DNA of 52,967 bases from Spirochaetaceae bacterium (GCA_017936665.1 JAGBFB010000007.1:1-52967); one strand, 5' to 3'; shown: positions 1 through 8,752, counted from the first letter of the stretch. Notes: generated from the sequence alone by a model not told the origin. Numbers and translations: made by a program.

Positions 1-593
1 ATTTTGTTTTCGATGTTGAATTTCACTTGCTCCATAAATTCCGAATATTCCTTGAGAGCCTCGCAACGATTTAAAACAGGATTTTCTTTATCTACATTAA
101 TATTAATCACTTTTACAGATATTTCAAGAGGAAAGTTTTTATTTTCATCAAGTTTTATGAAGGCGTCTGATAACTTCATTTCGCTTTCTGAAGGATAATC
201 TTCTTTTCCGTTGTAAAAAACATAAAATTCTGGAACAGGAATTTTAACTAGTTTACGCTCGAACTTTTCCTTTGGATTAGTAATTTTTTCGTAAATACGG
301 GCGATGTATTCAAGAAAGCGAAAAGGCATATTTTCGTTGATGGTGGACTGATGTTCAATCATGACTACGATTTTTCCATCAATCAACATAGCCACATCGT
401 TGTAATACTTCATGTAAAGAACTTTTTCAATCATCACTGGTTGAATTTCCGTAGTTTCTGCGTCGAGATTTGTTCCGTGCAAGGCATTGTACAACGAAAT
501 AAAGTTTTCTTTTGCAGAAATATCGTGAGCGAATAAATCTACAAAAACTGAATCTTTGTAATTGCGACGAGTTTTATTTTGTGAAACGAGCAT
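1..593 (-). CDS. Rpn-family nuclease / putative transposase, 5' part
   Basis: The minus strand is open from an ATG at 591-593 to the window edge, so only the first ~197 residues are present and the 3' end lies outside. The N-terminus (NYKDSVFVDLF, then 'SLYNALHG') and the block 'VVMIEHQSTINENMPFRFLEY' are typical of the Rpn / PD-(D/E)XK nuclease transposase family, whose members act in RecA-independent recombination in E. coli; the E in 'EHQST' belongs to the nuclease core of this family. Family membership is by recognition; activity is inferred. Such genes are multi-copy in Treponema, and another lies at the right edge of this window. Confidence 0.8.
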   Translation of the reverse strand, partial: MLVSQNKTRRNYKDSVFVDLFAHDISAKENFISLYNALHGTNLDAETTEIQPVMIEKVLYMKYYNDVAMLIDGKIVVMIEHQSTINENMPFRFLEYIARIYEKITNPKEKFERKLVKIPVPEFYVFYNGKEDYPSESEMKLSDAFIKLDENKNFPLEISVKVININVDKENPVLNRCEALKEYSEFMEQVKFNIENK

Positions 594-710
594 AAATTTT
601 TCTCCAATAAAATAAATTTCGTGTTAGAAAAAATATTTTCTATACACATATATTAATAGGCACAAACTTGAAAAAAATGATGTAAAGTTGAAAAAATTTT
701 TGAAAAAACT

Positions 711-739
711 TTGAAAATCAAAATTTCATAATCTACACT
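711..739 (+). promoter_or_regulatory. Predicted gadBC promoter
   Basis: TTGAAA (711-716) and TACACT (734-739) are separated by 17 bases. The predicted transcription start is near 746, which coincides with the first base of the hairpin at 746-778. The -10 box is imperfect. Confidence 0.45.
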
Positions 740-745
740 TAGAAT

Positions 746-778
746 AAACGGCATGAGATGGCGCCTTTAATGTCGTTT
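746..778 (+). promoter_or_regulatory. Hairpin at predicted 5' end of gadBC mRNA
   Basis: AAACGGCAT (746-754) can pair with ATGTCGTTT (770-778) over 9 bp with one G-U pair. The 15-base loop contains GGCGCC. It lies in the gadB leader, upstream of the ribosome binding site (AGAGGA near 792). It does not match a riboswitch class I know; mRNA stabilisation or a regulator site is possible. Confidence 0.45.
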
Positions 779-804
779 GGAATAATTTTTTAGAGGAAAA
801 TGAT

Positions 805-2226
805 ATGGCTTTACATACAATAAAATCATCTACTAATGATGATATTTTTGACAAATCTGGGGCTACTAAACCACTTAGTAAATATAAAATGCCAGAAAAA
901 GAATCTGATCCAAAAACTATGTATCAACTTATAAAAGATGAATTGTTTTTGGACGGAAATTCTAGGCAAAATTTGGCAACTTTCTGTCAGACTTACGCAG
1001 AGGATGAAATTCATCGACTTATGGACGATTGTATTGATAAAAATATGATTGATAAGGATGAATATCCTCAGACTGCAGAAATTGAATCTCGTTGTGTAAA
1101 TATCATTGCTGATATGTGGCATGCAGATCCTAAAGAAGCAATAGGAACTTCTACAACTGGGTCTTCAGAAGCATGTATGCTTGGCGGAATGGCAATGAAA
1201 TGGCGATGGCGAAATGCTCGCAAAGCACAAGGAAAATCCACAGAGAAACCAAATTTAATTTGTGGACCTGTGCAAGTTTGTTGGCATAAATTTGCTCGCT
1301 ACTGGGATGTGGAATTGCGTGAAATTCCTATGGCGGAAAATCGCTTTATTTCAAGTCCTGAAGAGGTTATTAAGCGCTGTGACGAAAACACCATCGGAGT
1401 GGTTGTAACTTTAGGAATCACTTTTACGGGACAATTTGAGCCTGTAAAAGAAATTGCCGAAGCCTTGGATAAATTACACAAAGAAAAAGGTTGGGATATT
1501 TCAATTCACGTTGATGCAGCTTCTGGAGGTTTTTTAGCTCCATTTTGTGCACCAGAATTACTTTGGGATTTTAAAATACCAAGAGTAAAATCAATTAGTA
1601 CTTCTGGGCACAAATTTGGTCTTTCCCCTTTAGGATGTGGCTGGGTTGTATGGGGAAACAAAAAAGATTTACCAGAAGACTTGATTTTTAATGTGAATTA
1701 TCTTGGTGGAAATATGCCAACTTTCGCAATCAACTTTTCTCGTCCTGGTGGACAAATCGTTTGTCAATATTACAATTTACTAAGATTAGGTAGAGAAGGA
1801 TACAAAAAAGTTCAGCAAGGTTGTTATGATGTAGGTAAATTTTTTGCAAAAGGCATCGAAAAAATGGGGCTTTTTGAAATGATTTATGATTGTAACGAAA
1901 AAGAAGGAATTCCTGCTGTAACTTGGAAACTAAAACATGCTGATAACTGTTGTGGTGAACCTTCTGAAAAAATTCCTTTTGATTTATATCAACTTTCTGA
2001 TGTTTTAAGAGAACGTGGTTGGCTTTTACCTGCATACAGTTTACCTGCTAATTGCGAGAATATTGTTGTACAACGTGTTTTAATTCGCCATGGATGTACT
2101 TATGATTTAATGGAACTTTTACTAGAAGATATTGAAAGAGCTATTAAAAAGCTGATGGAGAATCCTCATGCAAAACACGGTTCAAAAGTTGCAAATCACA
2201 GAGGCAGTTTTAATCACGGAAGGTAA
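805..2226 (+). CDS. gadB: Glutamate decarboxylase
   Basis: A 473-residue PLP enzyme that converts L-glutamate to GABA and CO2 while consuming an intracellular proton; with GadC this is the classical glutamate-dependent acid resistance system. The PLP lysine is K270 in '[16 protein letters not shown]' (E. coli GadB K276), and the '[19 protein letters not shown]' block that holds the cofactor phosphate is intact. Length matches E. coli GadB (466). The ATG at 805 has an AGAGGA ribosome binding site. gadC begins 3 bases after the stop codon, so the two are co-transcribed. Specificity for glutamate is well supported by the neighbour. Confidence 0.95.
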   Translation: MALHTIKSSTNDDIFDKSGATKPLSKYKMPEKESDPKTMYQLIKDELFLDGNSRQNLATFCQTYAEDEIHRLMDDCIDKNMIDKDEYPQTAEIESRCVNIIADMWHADPKEAIGTSTTGSSEACMLGGMAMKWRWRNARKAQGKSTEKPNLICGPVQVCWHKFARYWDVELREIPMAENRFISSPEEVIKRCDENTIGVVVTLGITFTGQFEPVKEIAEALDKLHKEKGWDISIHVDAASGGFLAPFCAPELLWDFKIPRVKSISTSGHKFGLSPLGCGWVVWGNKKDLPEDLIFNVNYLGGNMPTFAINFSRPGGQIVCQYYNLLRLGREGYKKVQQGCYDVGKFFAKGIEKMGLFEMIYDCNEKEGIPAVTWKLKHADNCCGEPSEKIPFDLYQLSDVLRERGWLLPAYSLPANCENIVVQRVLIRHGCTYDLMELLLEDIERAIKKLMENPHAKHGSKVANHRGSFNHGR

Positions 2227-2229
2227 TTT

Positions 2230-3666
2230 ATGGAAACTAAGAAGAAGGGTTTTATAACAACTGGTGCTATGGCATTTATGACCGCCGCTGCAATTATCAG
2301 TTTGCGTGGTCTTCCAATGATGGCTGCAGAAGAAATGACCATGTTTTTTTACATTGCTTTTGCAACAATCTTCTTTTTGATTCCTGCGGCTTTAGTTTCT
2401 GCGGAATTAGGAAGTGCCTTTGCTGGTCAAGACGGTGGTGTATATCGTTGGGTAGGGGCAGCCTTTGGTAAGAAATGGGGTTTTACTGCAATTTGGTTAC
2501 AGTGGATTCAGAATGTTGTTTGGTATCCTACGGTTTTAGCCTTTGCTGCCGCTGCAATCGCTTACGGAATTGGAAAGCCAGAGTTAGCCAATAACGGTAC
2601 TTTTACGGGAATCTTTATCATCGTTTTTTATTGGATTGCAACTTTTATCGCTTTTGGTGGAACAAAACTTCTTTCAAAGGTAACAAGTTGGGGCTTTCTT
2701 GTGGGAACAGTTTTACCTGGTGTAATTGTAATCATCCTAGGGATTGTTTGGATGATGATGAAAAAGCCATTGGGCTTTGAAGAACTTACCGCAGCAGAAA
2801 CTGCGGTTGCAACAGTCGTAGATGGAAAAGTTTCTCCAAGATGGCTACCAAATTTATCTAACATAAATAATCTTTCATATTTATCAGGAATTATTTTGTT
2901 ATTTGCTGGTGTAGAAGTTCAAGCAGTTCACGCTTCAGAAATGGAAAATCCTAAAAAGCAATATCCATTGGCAATTTTTATTTCTTCAATCATCGTATTT
3001 GCTTTGTTTACTTTTGGTTCTTTGGCAATTGCAGCTGTTGTTCCTAACTCACAACTTCAACTAGAATCAGGTTTAATGCAAGCACTTTCTACAATGTTGA
3101 ATGCAGTAAATATGAAATGGGCAATGTATATTTTAGCCTTCTGTGTTGCTTTTGGTTCTTTAGGTGGTGTTCTTTCATGGATTTCTGGTCCAAGTAAAGG
3201 TTTGTTAAGTACCGCAAAAGATGGAATTTTACCAGAAACATTGTCTAAAACAACAAAATCAGGTGCTCCAAAAAATATGATGCTTATACAAGGTTTTATT
3301 GTTACAATTTTGGCTTGTTTGTACTTTGTGATGAAAGATGTTAGTGTTGCATTTTTCTTGCTATCTGCTTTAACTGTTGCAGTTTATATCATTATGTATT
3401 TGATGATGTACATGGCTGCAATTGTTTTAAGAAAATCACAACCTAATTTAGAGCGACCTTACAAAGCTCCAGCTTTACCATTATTGGCAGGAATCGGAAT
3501 TTTGGCTGCAATCTTTGCTTTGGTTCTATCCTTTGTTCCACCTTCCCAACTTCCAATTGGAAATCCAGCTTCTTATATTGCCATCGTTGCAATTGGAACA
3601 GTAGGATTTTTTATCATCCCGTTGATAATTGCAAAGGTGCGAAAAAACAAAATTATTAATCAATAA
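2230..3666 (+). CDS. gadC: Glutamate:GABA antiporter
   Basis: A 478-residue APC-superfamily transporter with about 12 membrane segments that exchanges external glutamate for the GABA made by GadB. The first helix region ('GAMAFMTAAAIISLRGLP') is typical of GadC. Its ribosome binding site (GGAAGG) sits in the last codons of gadB. The protein ends about 12 residues after the last helix ('IIPLIIAKVRKNKIINQ'). E. coli GadC is 511 residues and carries a C-terminal plug that shuts the channel at neutral pH; that segment appears to be missing here, so pH gating may differ. A strong terminator follows. Confidence 0.92.
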   Translation: METKKKGFITTGAMAFMTAAAIISLRGLPMMAAEEMTMFFYIAFATIFFLIPAALVSAELGSAFAGQDGGVYRWVGAAFGKKWGFTAIWLQWIQNVVWYPTVLAFAAAAIAYGIGKPELANNGTFTGIFIIVFYWIATFIAFGGTKLLSKVTSWGFLVGTVLPGVIVIILGIVWMMMKKPLGFEELTAAETAVATVVDGKVSPRWLPNLSNINNLSYLSGIILLFAGVEVQAVHASEMENPKKQYPLAIFISSIIVFALFTFGSLAIAAVVPNSQLQLESGLMQALSTMLNAVNMKWAMYILAFCVAFGSLGGVLSWISGPSKGLLSTAKDGILPETLSKTTKSGAPKNMMLIQGFIVTILACLYFVMKDVSVAFFLLSALTVAVYIIMYLMMYMAAIVLRKSQPNLERPYKAPALPLLAGIGILAAIFALVLSFVPPSQLPIGNPASYIAIVAIGTVGFFIIPLIIAKVRKNKIINQ

Positions 3667-3681
3667 ACTTATTGGTTTAGG

Positions 3682-3729
3682 GGACTGTTTAATGTGTGAT
3701 ATTTTTCATAACTTAGACAGTCCTTTTTT
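3682..3729 (+). terminator. Rho-independent terminator of gadBC
   Basis: GGACTGTTTAA (3682-3692) pairs with TTAGACAGTCC (3713-3723) over 11 bp with one G-U pair, followed by six T (3724-3729). Confidence 0.9.
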
Positions 3730-3736
3730 ATAAAAC

Positions 3737-3799
3737 TTGACAAAATATTGTATTTTATATAATTTAATTGTATAAAATTGAATTGTGTACAATTAAATT
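3737..3799 (+). promoter_or_regulatory. Promoter with OhrR-type operator
   Basis: TTGACA at 3737-3742 is followed by AT-rich -10 candidates (TATAAT 3758-3763, or TAATTT 3760-3765 at 17-base spacing). Overlapping them are AATTTAATTGTA (3761-3772) and its exact inverted copy TACAATTAAATT (3788-3799), with a third degenerate half site AATTGAATTGTG (3777-3788) between. These half sites resemble the Bacillus subtilis OhrR operator (TACAATT/AATTGTA inverted repeats). The OhrR-like gene is third in the operon downstream, so autoregulation by peroxide is likely. Confidence 0.7.
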
Positions 3800-3817
3800 T
3801 ATTTTTATGGAGGTTTT

Positions 3818-4291
3818 ATGAGCTTATATGATTTTAAAGTAAAGAATAATAAAGGCTCTGAAGTTTCCCTTTCTGTGTATAAGGGAAAAGTATTACTGAT
3901 TGTAAATACTGCAACAGGATGTGGATTTACACCTCAGTATGATGGATTGCAAGATTTGTATGAAAAATACAAAGATTCTGGATTAGAAATTTTAGATTTT
4001 CCTTGTGACCAATTTGGACATCAAGCACCAGGAAGCGATGAAGAAATAGCCAATTTTTGTACAGGTAGATTCGGTATTACATTTCCACAATTTTCTAAAA
4101 TAGAAGTAAATGGGGAAAATGCAAGTCCCTTGTATGATTGGCTAAAAAGCCAAAAATCTGGTATACTAGGTAAAGCAATCAAATGGAATTTTACTAAATT
4201 TTTGATAGACAAAAATGGTAACGTAGTTGAGCGTTTTGCACCAACAGTTGAACCAAAGAATATAGAAGAAAAAATAAAGGAATTATTATGA
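3818..4291 (+). CDS. Glutathione/thioredoxin peroxidase (GPx family)
   Basis: A 157-residue peroxidase of the GPx/BtuE family that reduces hydrogen peroxide and organic hydroperoxides in the cytoplasm; no signal peptide is seen. The peroxidatic cysteine is C35 in 'NTATGCGFTPQY', at the position of selenocysteine in animal enzymes and encoded by a normal Cys codon. The conserved 'FPCDQFG' (usually FPCNQFG) and 'WNFTKFLID' motifs supply the other active-site residues. The ATG follows a GGAGG site. It is first in an operon with a TSCPD protein (4-base overlap) and an OhrR-like peroxide sensor, so it probably replaces Ohr as the regulated detoxification enzyme. Bacterial relatives usually use thioredoxin. 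Confidence 0.92.
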   Translation: MSLYDFKVKNNKGSEVSLSVYKGKVLLIVNTATGCGFTPQYDGLQDLYEKYKDSGLEILDFPCDQFGHQAPGSDEEIANFCTGRFGITFPQFSKIEVNGENASPLYDWLKSQKSGILGKAIKWNFTKFLIDKNGNVVERFAPTVEPKNIEEKIKELL

Positions 4292-4539
4292 ATTATACTT
4301 ATAACACAGAAAATGTTTGTGCCAGTCAAATCAATTTTGATATAAACGGAGATGTGATTACAAATATCAATTTTTATGGTGGCTGTAACGGAAACTTAAA
4401 AGCAATTTCAAAATTGCTAGAAGGAAAAACTGTAGATTATATAGAATCTACTTTAAAAGGAAATACTTGTGGTCGTCGTTCTACATCCTGTGCTGATCAA
4501 CTTGCAAAAGCTGTAAGAAAAGCTTATATGGAACAATAA
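4288..4539 (+). CDS. TSCPD domain protein (TIGR03905 type)
   Basis: An 83-residue protein with the cysteine-rich signature 'GGCNGN' ... 'CGRRSTSCADQLAKA', matching the small TSCPD family related to the C-terminal region of some ribonucleotide reductases. Its function is not established. The start codon overlaps the stop of the peroxidase gene (ATGA), so the two are translationally coupled. The conserved cysteines and its place between a peroxidase and a peroxide-sensing repressor suggest a redox or metal-linked role, which is inference. Confidence 0.85.
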   Translation: MNYTYNTENVCASQINFDINGDVITNINFYGGCNGNLKAISKLLEGKTVDYIESTLKGNTCGRRSTSCADQLAKAVRKAYMEQ

Positions 4540-4541
4540 AT

Positions 4542-4973
4542 ATGTCAGAATCTAAAGATGATTTGTTAAAACTTGAAAATCAATTATGCTTTCCTCTTTA
4601 TGTTGCATCTAAAGAAGTGATAAAAAAATATCGTCCGTTTTTAGATGAAATTGATTTAACTTATACTCAATACATTACAATGATGGTTTTGTGGGAAGAA
4701 AAATCAGTTAGCGTAAAAGATTTAGGTAATCGATTATTTTTAGATTCTGGAACATTAACTCCATTATTAAAAAGTTTAGAGAAAAAAGGATTAATTTCTA
4801 GAACACGAGATGCTGAAGACGAAAGAATTTTGCGTGTATCAATTACTGATTTAGGAACTGAGTTAAAAGATAAAGCATTATCAATTCCAAGCAAAGTTGC
4901 CTCATGTGTAAATCTTTCAAAAGATGAAGCCACTACATTATATGGTTTACTTCAAAAAATTTTACTCTATTGA
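4542..4973 (+). CDS. ohrR: MarR-family peroxide sensor, OhrR type
   Basis: A 143-residue winged-helix repressor. The N-terminal block 'LENQLCFPLYVASKEVIKKYRPFLDEIDLTYTQY' (given here only as its positions 11-44) carries C16, the reactive cysteine of OhrR proteins, with Y30 and Y41 at the places of the tyrosines that contact it in B. subtilis OhrR. C122 in 'KVASCVNLS' could be the second cysteine of two-Cys OhrRs. The recognition helix and wing ('DSGTLTPLLKSLEKKGLISR', 'DERILRVSIT') are intact. It starts 2 bases after the TSCPD gene. The operator-like repeats at 3761-3799 fit autoregulation of this operon. Confidence 0.88.
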   Translation: MSESKDDLLKLENQLCFPLYVASKEVIKKYRPFLDEIDLTYTQYITMMVLWEEKSVSVKDLGNRLFLDSGTLTPLLKSLEKKGLISRTRDAEDERILRVSITDLGTELKDKALSIPSKVASCVNLSKDEATTLYGLLQKILLY

Positions 4974-4998
4974 AAAATCCTTGTATTTAAAGTATTCT
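4970..4998 (+). promoter_or_regulatory. Predicted promoter of aroDE (leaderless type)
   Basis: TTGAAA (4970-4975, over the ohrR stop codon), 17-base spacer, TATTCT (4993-4998), then 8 bases to the ATG at 5007. There is no ribosome binding site before the ATG. Confidence 0.5.
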
Positions 4999-5006
4999 AA
5001 AAAAGT

Positions 5007-6515
5007 ATGCAACGCTCAAAAATTTGTTTATGTTTAACTGGAAATACAATTCAAGAAGATTTAGATATTATAGAAACTTATCGAAATTACATCGATATTG
5101 TTGAACTTAGAGTAGATTATCTTTCCTCTGATGAAAAACTTCATATCAGAAAATTTCCTGAGTTAGCAGGAATTCCTTGTATTTTAACAATTCGTAGAAA
5201 AGCCGATGGTGGATTATACGACGCAGGAGAAGCTGCTCGCACAACACTTTTTGCAAGAGCTTTGGCCTACGCTGAACAAGATGTTAGAAAAAACTTTGCT
5301 TATATCGATATGGAAAATGATTTTTACGTTTCAAGTTTACAGGATGCGGCTTTAGCTTTTGGAACAAAAATTATTCGTAGTTATCATGATATGAATGGTA
5401 TGGTTTACAACATCGAAGAAATGATGAAAAAAATGCGTACTACAGGATTTGAAATTCCAAAGATTGCTTGCATGCCTCAATCTTTATCTGATGTAACTCA
5501 AATGTTAAAACAATCAAAATCAATTACAGATTTTGACCATATATTGATTGCAATGGGACCTTTAGGTCAGCCAACACGAATTCTTGCAAATAAAATGAAT
5601 TCTTGTATAACCTATGTTTCTCCAAAAAAAGAAGGCTCACTTTTATCCGAAATTGGTCAACTAGATCCAATTACCCTTAACGAAGTTTACAATTTTAAAA
5701 ACATTGATGAGCGAACAACAATTTACGGAATAACAGGTTATCCTTTAGTTGCAACAGCAAGTCCTGAATTACATAATAGTGGATATAAAGCAAAAAATAT
5801 GAATTCAGTGTATATTCCTGTTCGTGCAAAAAAAATAGAAGAAGCCTTAGAGTTTGCAGAAGAAGTTGGAATTCAAGGTTTATCTGTTACTGTTCCTCAT
5901 AAAGAAGATGTTATTCCTCATTTAATTACGGTTTCTGAAGAAGTTGGCGATATTGGTGCTTCTAATACAATAATCAAACATGGCGAAGAATGGATTGGTT
6001 ATAATACAGATGCAGAAGGTTTTCAAAATTCACTTTTAGAATTTTTAGGTACAAAAAATTTGAAGCGTTGGAAGGTTGCAATTATTGGTGCAGGAGGGGC
6101 AGCAAGAGCTATTGCCTATGTGGTAAAAAAATTAAAAGGAAAAGCATGTATTTTTAATAGAACACTTTCAAAAGCAAAATCCTTAGCACAAGAATATGGA
6201 TTTGATTATGCTCCTTTATCATCTGAAAGTCTTTCAAAGTTAGAACTTTATTCTTCATTGATTATTCAAACAACATCTATTGGATTAGGTGTAGGAGAAA
6301 AAGAAATTTCAACTCCCGAAAATGACCCACTAAGTTTTTACAATTTCAAGGGTTATGAATATGTTTATGATGTAATTTATCATCCTCAAGTAACTCCTAT
6401 TTTGAACAGGGCTCAAATGTCTGGATGTAAAACTATAAACGGATTTAACATGTTGAAATATCAAGGATACAAACAATTTGAATTATTTACAGGAGTAAAA
6501 TATGAAGACTCTTAA
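5007..6515 (+). CDS. aroDE: Bifunctional 3-dehydroquinate dehydratase / shikimate dehydrogenase
   Basis: A 502-residue fusion catalysing two consecutive shikimate-pathway steps. Residues 1-225 form a type I dehydroquinase: H127 in 'RSYHDMNG' and Schiff-base K152 in 'PKIACMPQS'. Residues ~236-500 are an AroE domain: 'SPELHN' (252-257), K299 in 'VTVPHK', D335 in 'GYNTDAEGF', and NADP-binding 'GAGGAARA' (361-368). The same fusion order is known from plants and Chlamydia and is uncommon in other bacteria. The ATG has no Shine-Dalgarno but sits 8 bases after a -10 box, so translation may be leaderless. rpiA overlaps its 3' end. Confidence 0.93.
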   Translation: MQRSKICLCLTGNTIQEDLDIIETYRNYIDIVELRVDYLSSDEKLHIRKFPELAGIPCILTIRRKADGGLYDAGEAARTTLFARALAYAEQDVRKNFAYIDMENDFYVSSLQDAALAFGTKIIRSYHDMNGMVYNIEEMMKKMRTTGFEIPKIACMPQSLSDVTQMLKQSKSITDFDHILIAMGPLGQPTRILANKMNSCITYVSPKKEGSLLSEIGQLDPITLNEVYNFKNIDERTTIYGITGYPLVATASPELHNSGYKAKNMNSVYIPVRAKKIEEALEFAEEVGIQGLSVTVPHKEDVIPHLITVSEEVGDIGASNTIIKHGEEWIGYNTDAEGFQNSLLEFLGTKNLKRWKVAIIGAGGAARAIAYVVKKLKGKACIFNRTLSKAKSLAQEYGFDYAPLSSESLSKLELYSSLIIQTTSIGLGVGEKEISTPENDPLSFYNFKGYEYVYDVIYHPQVTPILNRAQMSGCKTINGFNMLKYQGYKQFELFTGVKYEDS

Positions 6516-7254
6516 TCAAAATGAGCAAAAAGAAAAAGTTGGTAAAGTTTCAATAGATACTTTGATTGAAAAAGGATTGATTTTTTCAGGAATGAAAATT
6601 GGTCTTGGAACAGGTTCTACTGCAATGCACGCTGTAAAACAAGTTGCAGCTCGTATCAGTGATGGAACTTTGAAAAATATCAAGGCTGTTTCTACAAGTT
6701 TTCAGACAACTATTGCTTGTCAAGAATTAGGAATACCTGTTTTTTCTATGAATAGCCCAGAAATTAAGGGTGAACTAGATTTAGCTATTGATGGCGCTGA
6801 TGAAATTGATGCTGATTCTAACTTAATTAAAGGTGGCGGTGCTGCATTGCTTTTAGAAAAAATTGTGGCATACAATTCAAAAGTTTATGTGATTATTACC
6901 GACGAATCAAAAGCTGTTTGCGATTTAGGAACAAAATTTGCTCTCCCTGTAGAAATTATCCCAGAAGCAAGAGTTTCTATTACAAAGCAACTTGAAGCCC
7001 TTGGTGCAAAATGTGTTTTACGGGAAGGGCTAAGAAAATGTGGTCCTGTAATCACTGACAATGGAAATCAAATTTTAGATTGTACTTGGCAATCTGTTAA
7101 CGGAAAATCTCCTATAAATCCTTCAGAAATGGAAGATAAAATTAATTCAATTACTGGAGTTGTAGAAACAGGATTTTTCACAAAAAATAAACCAATCATT
7201 TTTATAGCAAAATCAGATGATTCTGTTGAAATTAGAAATATGCCTTGTAAATAA
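6502..7254 (+). CDS. rpiA: Ribose-5-phosphate isomerase A
   Basis: A 250-residue enzyme interconverting ribose-5-phosphate and ribulose-5-phosphate in the pentose phosphate pathway. Family motifs are intact: 'GLGTGSTAMHAV' (phosphate binding), 'AIDGADEID' and 'LIKGGGAALLLEKI' (catalytic residues), then 'EIIPEARVSI'. The start overlaps the aroDE end by 14 bases, with AGGAG upstream inside that gene, so the genes form one operon; this isomerase supplies the erythrose-4-phosphate branch that feeds aromatic synthesis. Confidence 0.95.
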   Translation: MKTLNQNEQKEKVGKVSIDTLIEKGLIFSGMKIGLGTGSTAMHAVKQVAARISDGTLKNIKAVSTSFQTTIACQELGIPVFSMNSPEIKGELDLAIDGADEIDADSNLIKGGGAALLLEKIVAYNSKVYVIITDESKAVCDLGTKFALPVEIIPEARVSITKQLEALGAKCVLREGLRKCGPVITDNGNQILDCTWQSVNGKSPINPSEMEDKINSITGVVETGFFTKNKPIIFIAKSDDSVEIRNMPCK

Positions 7255-7269
7255 AAGAGTGAAAATTTA

Positions 7270-8670
7270 ATGTTTCCTCCTTTTCCAGAATCAGAAGCAA
7301 AACAAGAATGTCTTTTACTCATTGAACAACTTGAAAAATCTGGTTGTATGGATTTTTGTGTAGAAGAAGAATTTAGAAATCCTAAATTTAGTCTTGAATA
7401 CGCAAAAAATAATTGCGGAATTATGATGGGTGTTTTAGTTTGCAAAATTCCAGATACAAATAAAAAAGTTGTGTTAAAAGCATTTTCGGGGCAATATAAC
7501 AGTAATTGGCAAATTCCAGGCTGGGTCAATCCTTGTTTTGAAGTTGAAAAATGGCAAAATGAAGTAAATCGGGCTGATCCAAAAATAAAAGAACTTACAC
7601 GCAAGATAGAAGAATTTGTAAATGAAGAAAAACTTTATGGCGAAGATGGAAAAGTTCTTCATCAATTAAGAAAAGAAAGAAAACTCCTTTCTAATGAATC
7701 TTTGAAAAATATTTACAGTTTTTATGAATTTACTTGTTTTGACGGTTCAATTGAAACTTATAAAACTTTGCAAGAAAAATTTGAAAATGATTTTTTGTTT
7801 CCTACAGGCACTGGAGATTGTTGTGCTCCAAAATTACTAAATCATGCTTACAAAAAAGGATTGCAACCTATAAGTCTTGCAGAATTTTTTTATGGAAAAG
7901 AACCTGCATCCGCTTTGAAAAAGCACAAAACTTTTTATCCACCATGTAATGAAAAATGTGGATATGTTTTGCCAAAAATGCTTGGCTTAGAAATTTTATA
8001 CAGAGATGAGGACATTATCGTTGTAAACAAGCCTTCTGGAATTTTGTCAGTTCCTGGGAAAGGTGAAGATAAATTTGATTGTATAAGTACAAGAGTTAGA
8101 AAATTACTTCCAGATTGTATTGAACAACCTTCTGTTCATAGATTAGATATGGATACTTCTGGAATTTTAGTTTTAGGTTTAACAAAAGAATCACACAGAA
8201 ATCTTTCTATACAATTTCAAGATAGAAAGGTAGAAAAAAAATATCAGGCTTTATTACGAGGCAGATTATCCGACAAAACAAATGAAACTTCTGGGACAAT
8301 AGAATTTCCAATGCGTGTTGATTTAGAAAATCGTCCATATCAAATTTATGATGAAGAATATGGTAGAATGGCTATTACGGAATGGAAATTACTTGAAGAG
8401 TTTTCTTTAGATAAAAGTTTTTTACAAGGGGAACATCAAGAGGATTCTCTTTGGCGAACTCGAGTGGAATTTACACCAATTACAGGAAGAACACATCAAC
8501 TTAGACTGCATTCTGCTCACGAAAAAGGTTTAGGAATTGCGATTGTAGGCGACCGTCTTTACGGAAAAAATTTTTCTGATGAAAGACTTTGCTTGCAAGC
8601 TTTTTATTTGAAATTTACTCATCCAATTACAAATCAGATTATGGAATTTACAGTTCCTTTTGAATTTTAA
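7270..8670 (+). CDS. RluA-family pseudouridine synthase with N-terminal extension
   Basis: A 466-residue RNA pseudouridine synthase. The catalytic domain is the C-terminal half (from 'ILYRDEDIIVVNKPSGILSV'), with the catalytic aspartate in 'VHRLDMDTSGILVLG' and the conserved 'TGRTHQLRLHSAHEKG' near the end. The ~230-residue N-terminal part is unlike RluA/RluC/RluD S4-type heads; it contains 'GDCCAPKLLNHAYKKGLQP' and 'FYPPCNEKCG', cysteine motifs seen in the long RluA form of Bacteroidetes and some Vibrio, possibly metal-binding. The substrate RNA cannot be told from sequence. It follows rpiA by 15 bases, with a weak ribosome binding site. Confidence 0.88.
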   Translation: MFPPFPESEAKQECLLLIEQLEKSGCMDFCVEEEFRNPKFSLEYAKNNCGIMMGVLVCKIPDTNKKVVLKAFSGQYNSNWQIPGWVNPCFEVEKWQNEVNRADPKIKELTRKIEEFVNEEKLYGEDGKVLHQLRKERKLLSNESLKNIYSFYEFTCFDGSIETYKTLQEKFENDFLFPTGTGDCCAPKLLNHAYKKGLQPISLAEFFYGKEPASALKKHKTFYPPCNEKCGYVLPKMLGLEILYRDEDIIVVNKPSGILSVPGKGEDKFDCISTRVRKLLPDCIEQPSVHRLDMDTSGILVLGLTKESHRNLSIQFQDRKVEKKYQALLRGRLSDKTNETSGTIEFPMRVDLENRPYQIYDEEYGRMAITEWKLLEEFSLDKSFLQGEHQEDSLWRTRVEFTPITGRTHQLRLHSAHEKGLGIAIVGDRLYGKNFSDERLCLQAFYLKFTHPITNQIMEFTVPFEF

Positions 8671-8692
8671 TTTAGAATTAGATAACAAATAT

Positions 8693-8728
8693 AAAAAATG
8701 CATCCAACTTATTAAAAAATTGGATGCA
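8693..8728 (-). terminator. Terminator of the STAS-like gene
   Basis: TGCATCCAA (8699-8707) and TTGGATGCA (8720-8728) form a 9-bp stem. On the minus strand it is followed by six T (8698-8693). There is no T-run on the plus side, so it serves the minus-strand gene ending at 8753. Confidence 0.8.
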
Positions 8729-8752
8729 CTCAAACTCAATTATCTAAATGAA

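Noticed and set aside
8699-8728. Terminator of the pseudouridine synthase gene on the plus strand
   Set aside because: There is no T-run on the plus side; the T-run is on the minus side only.
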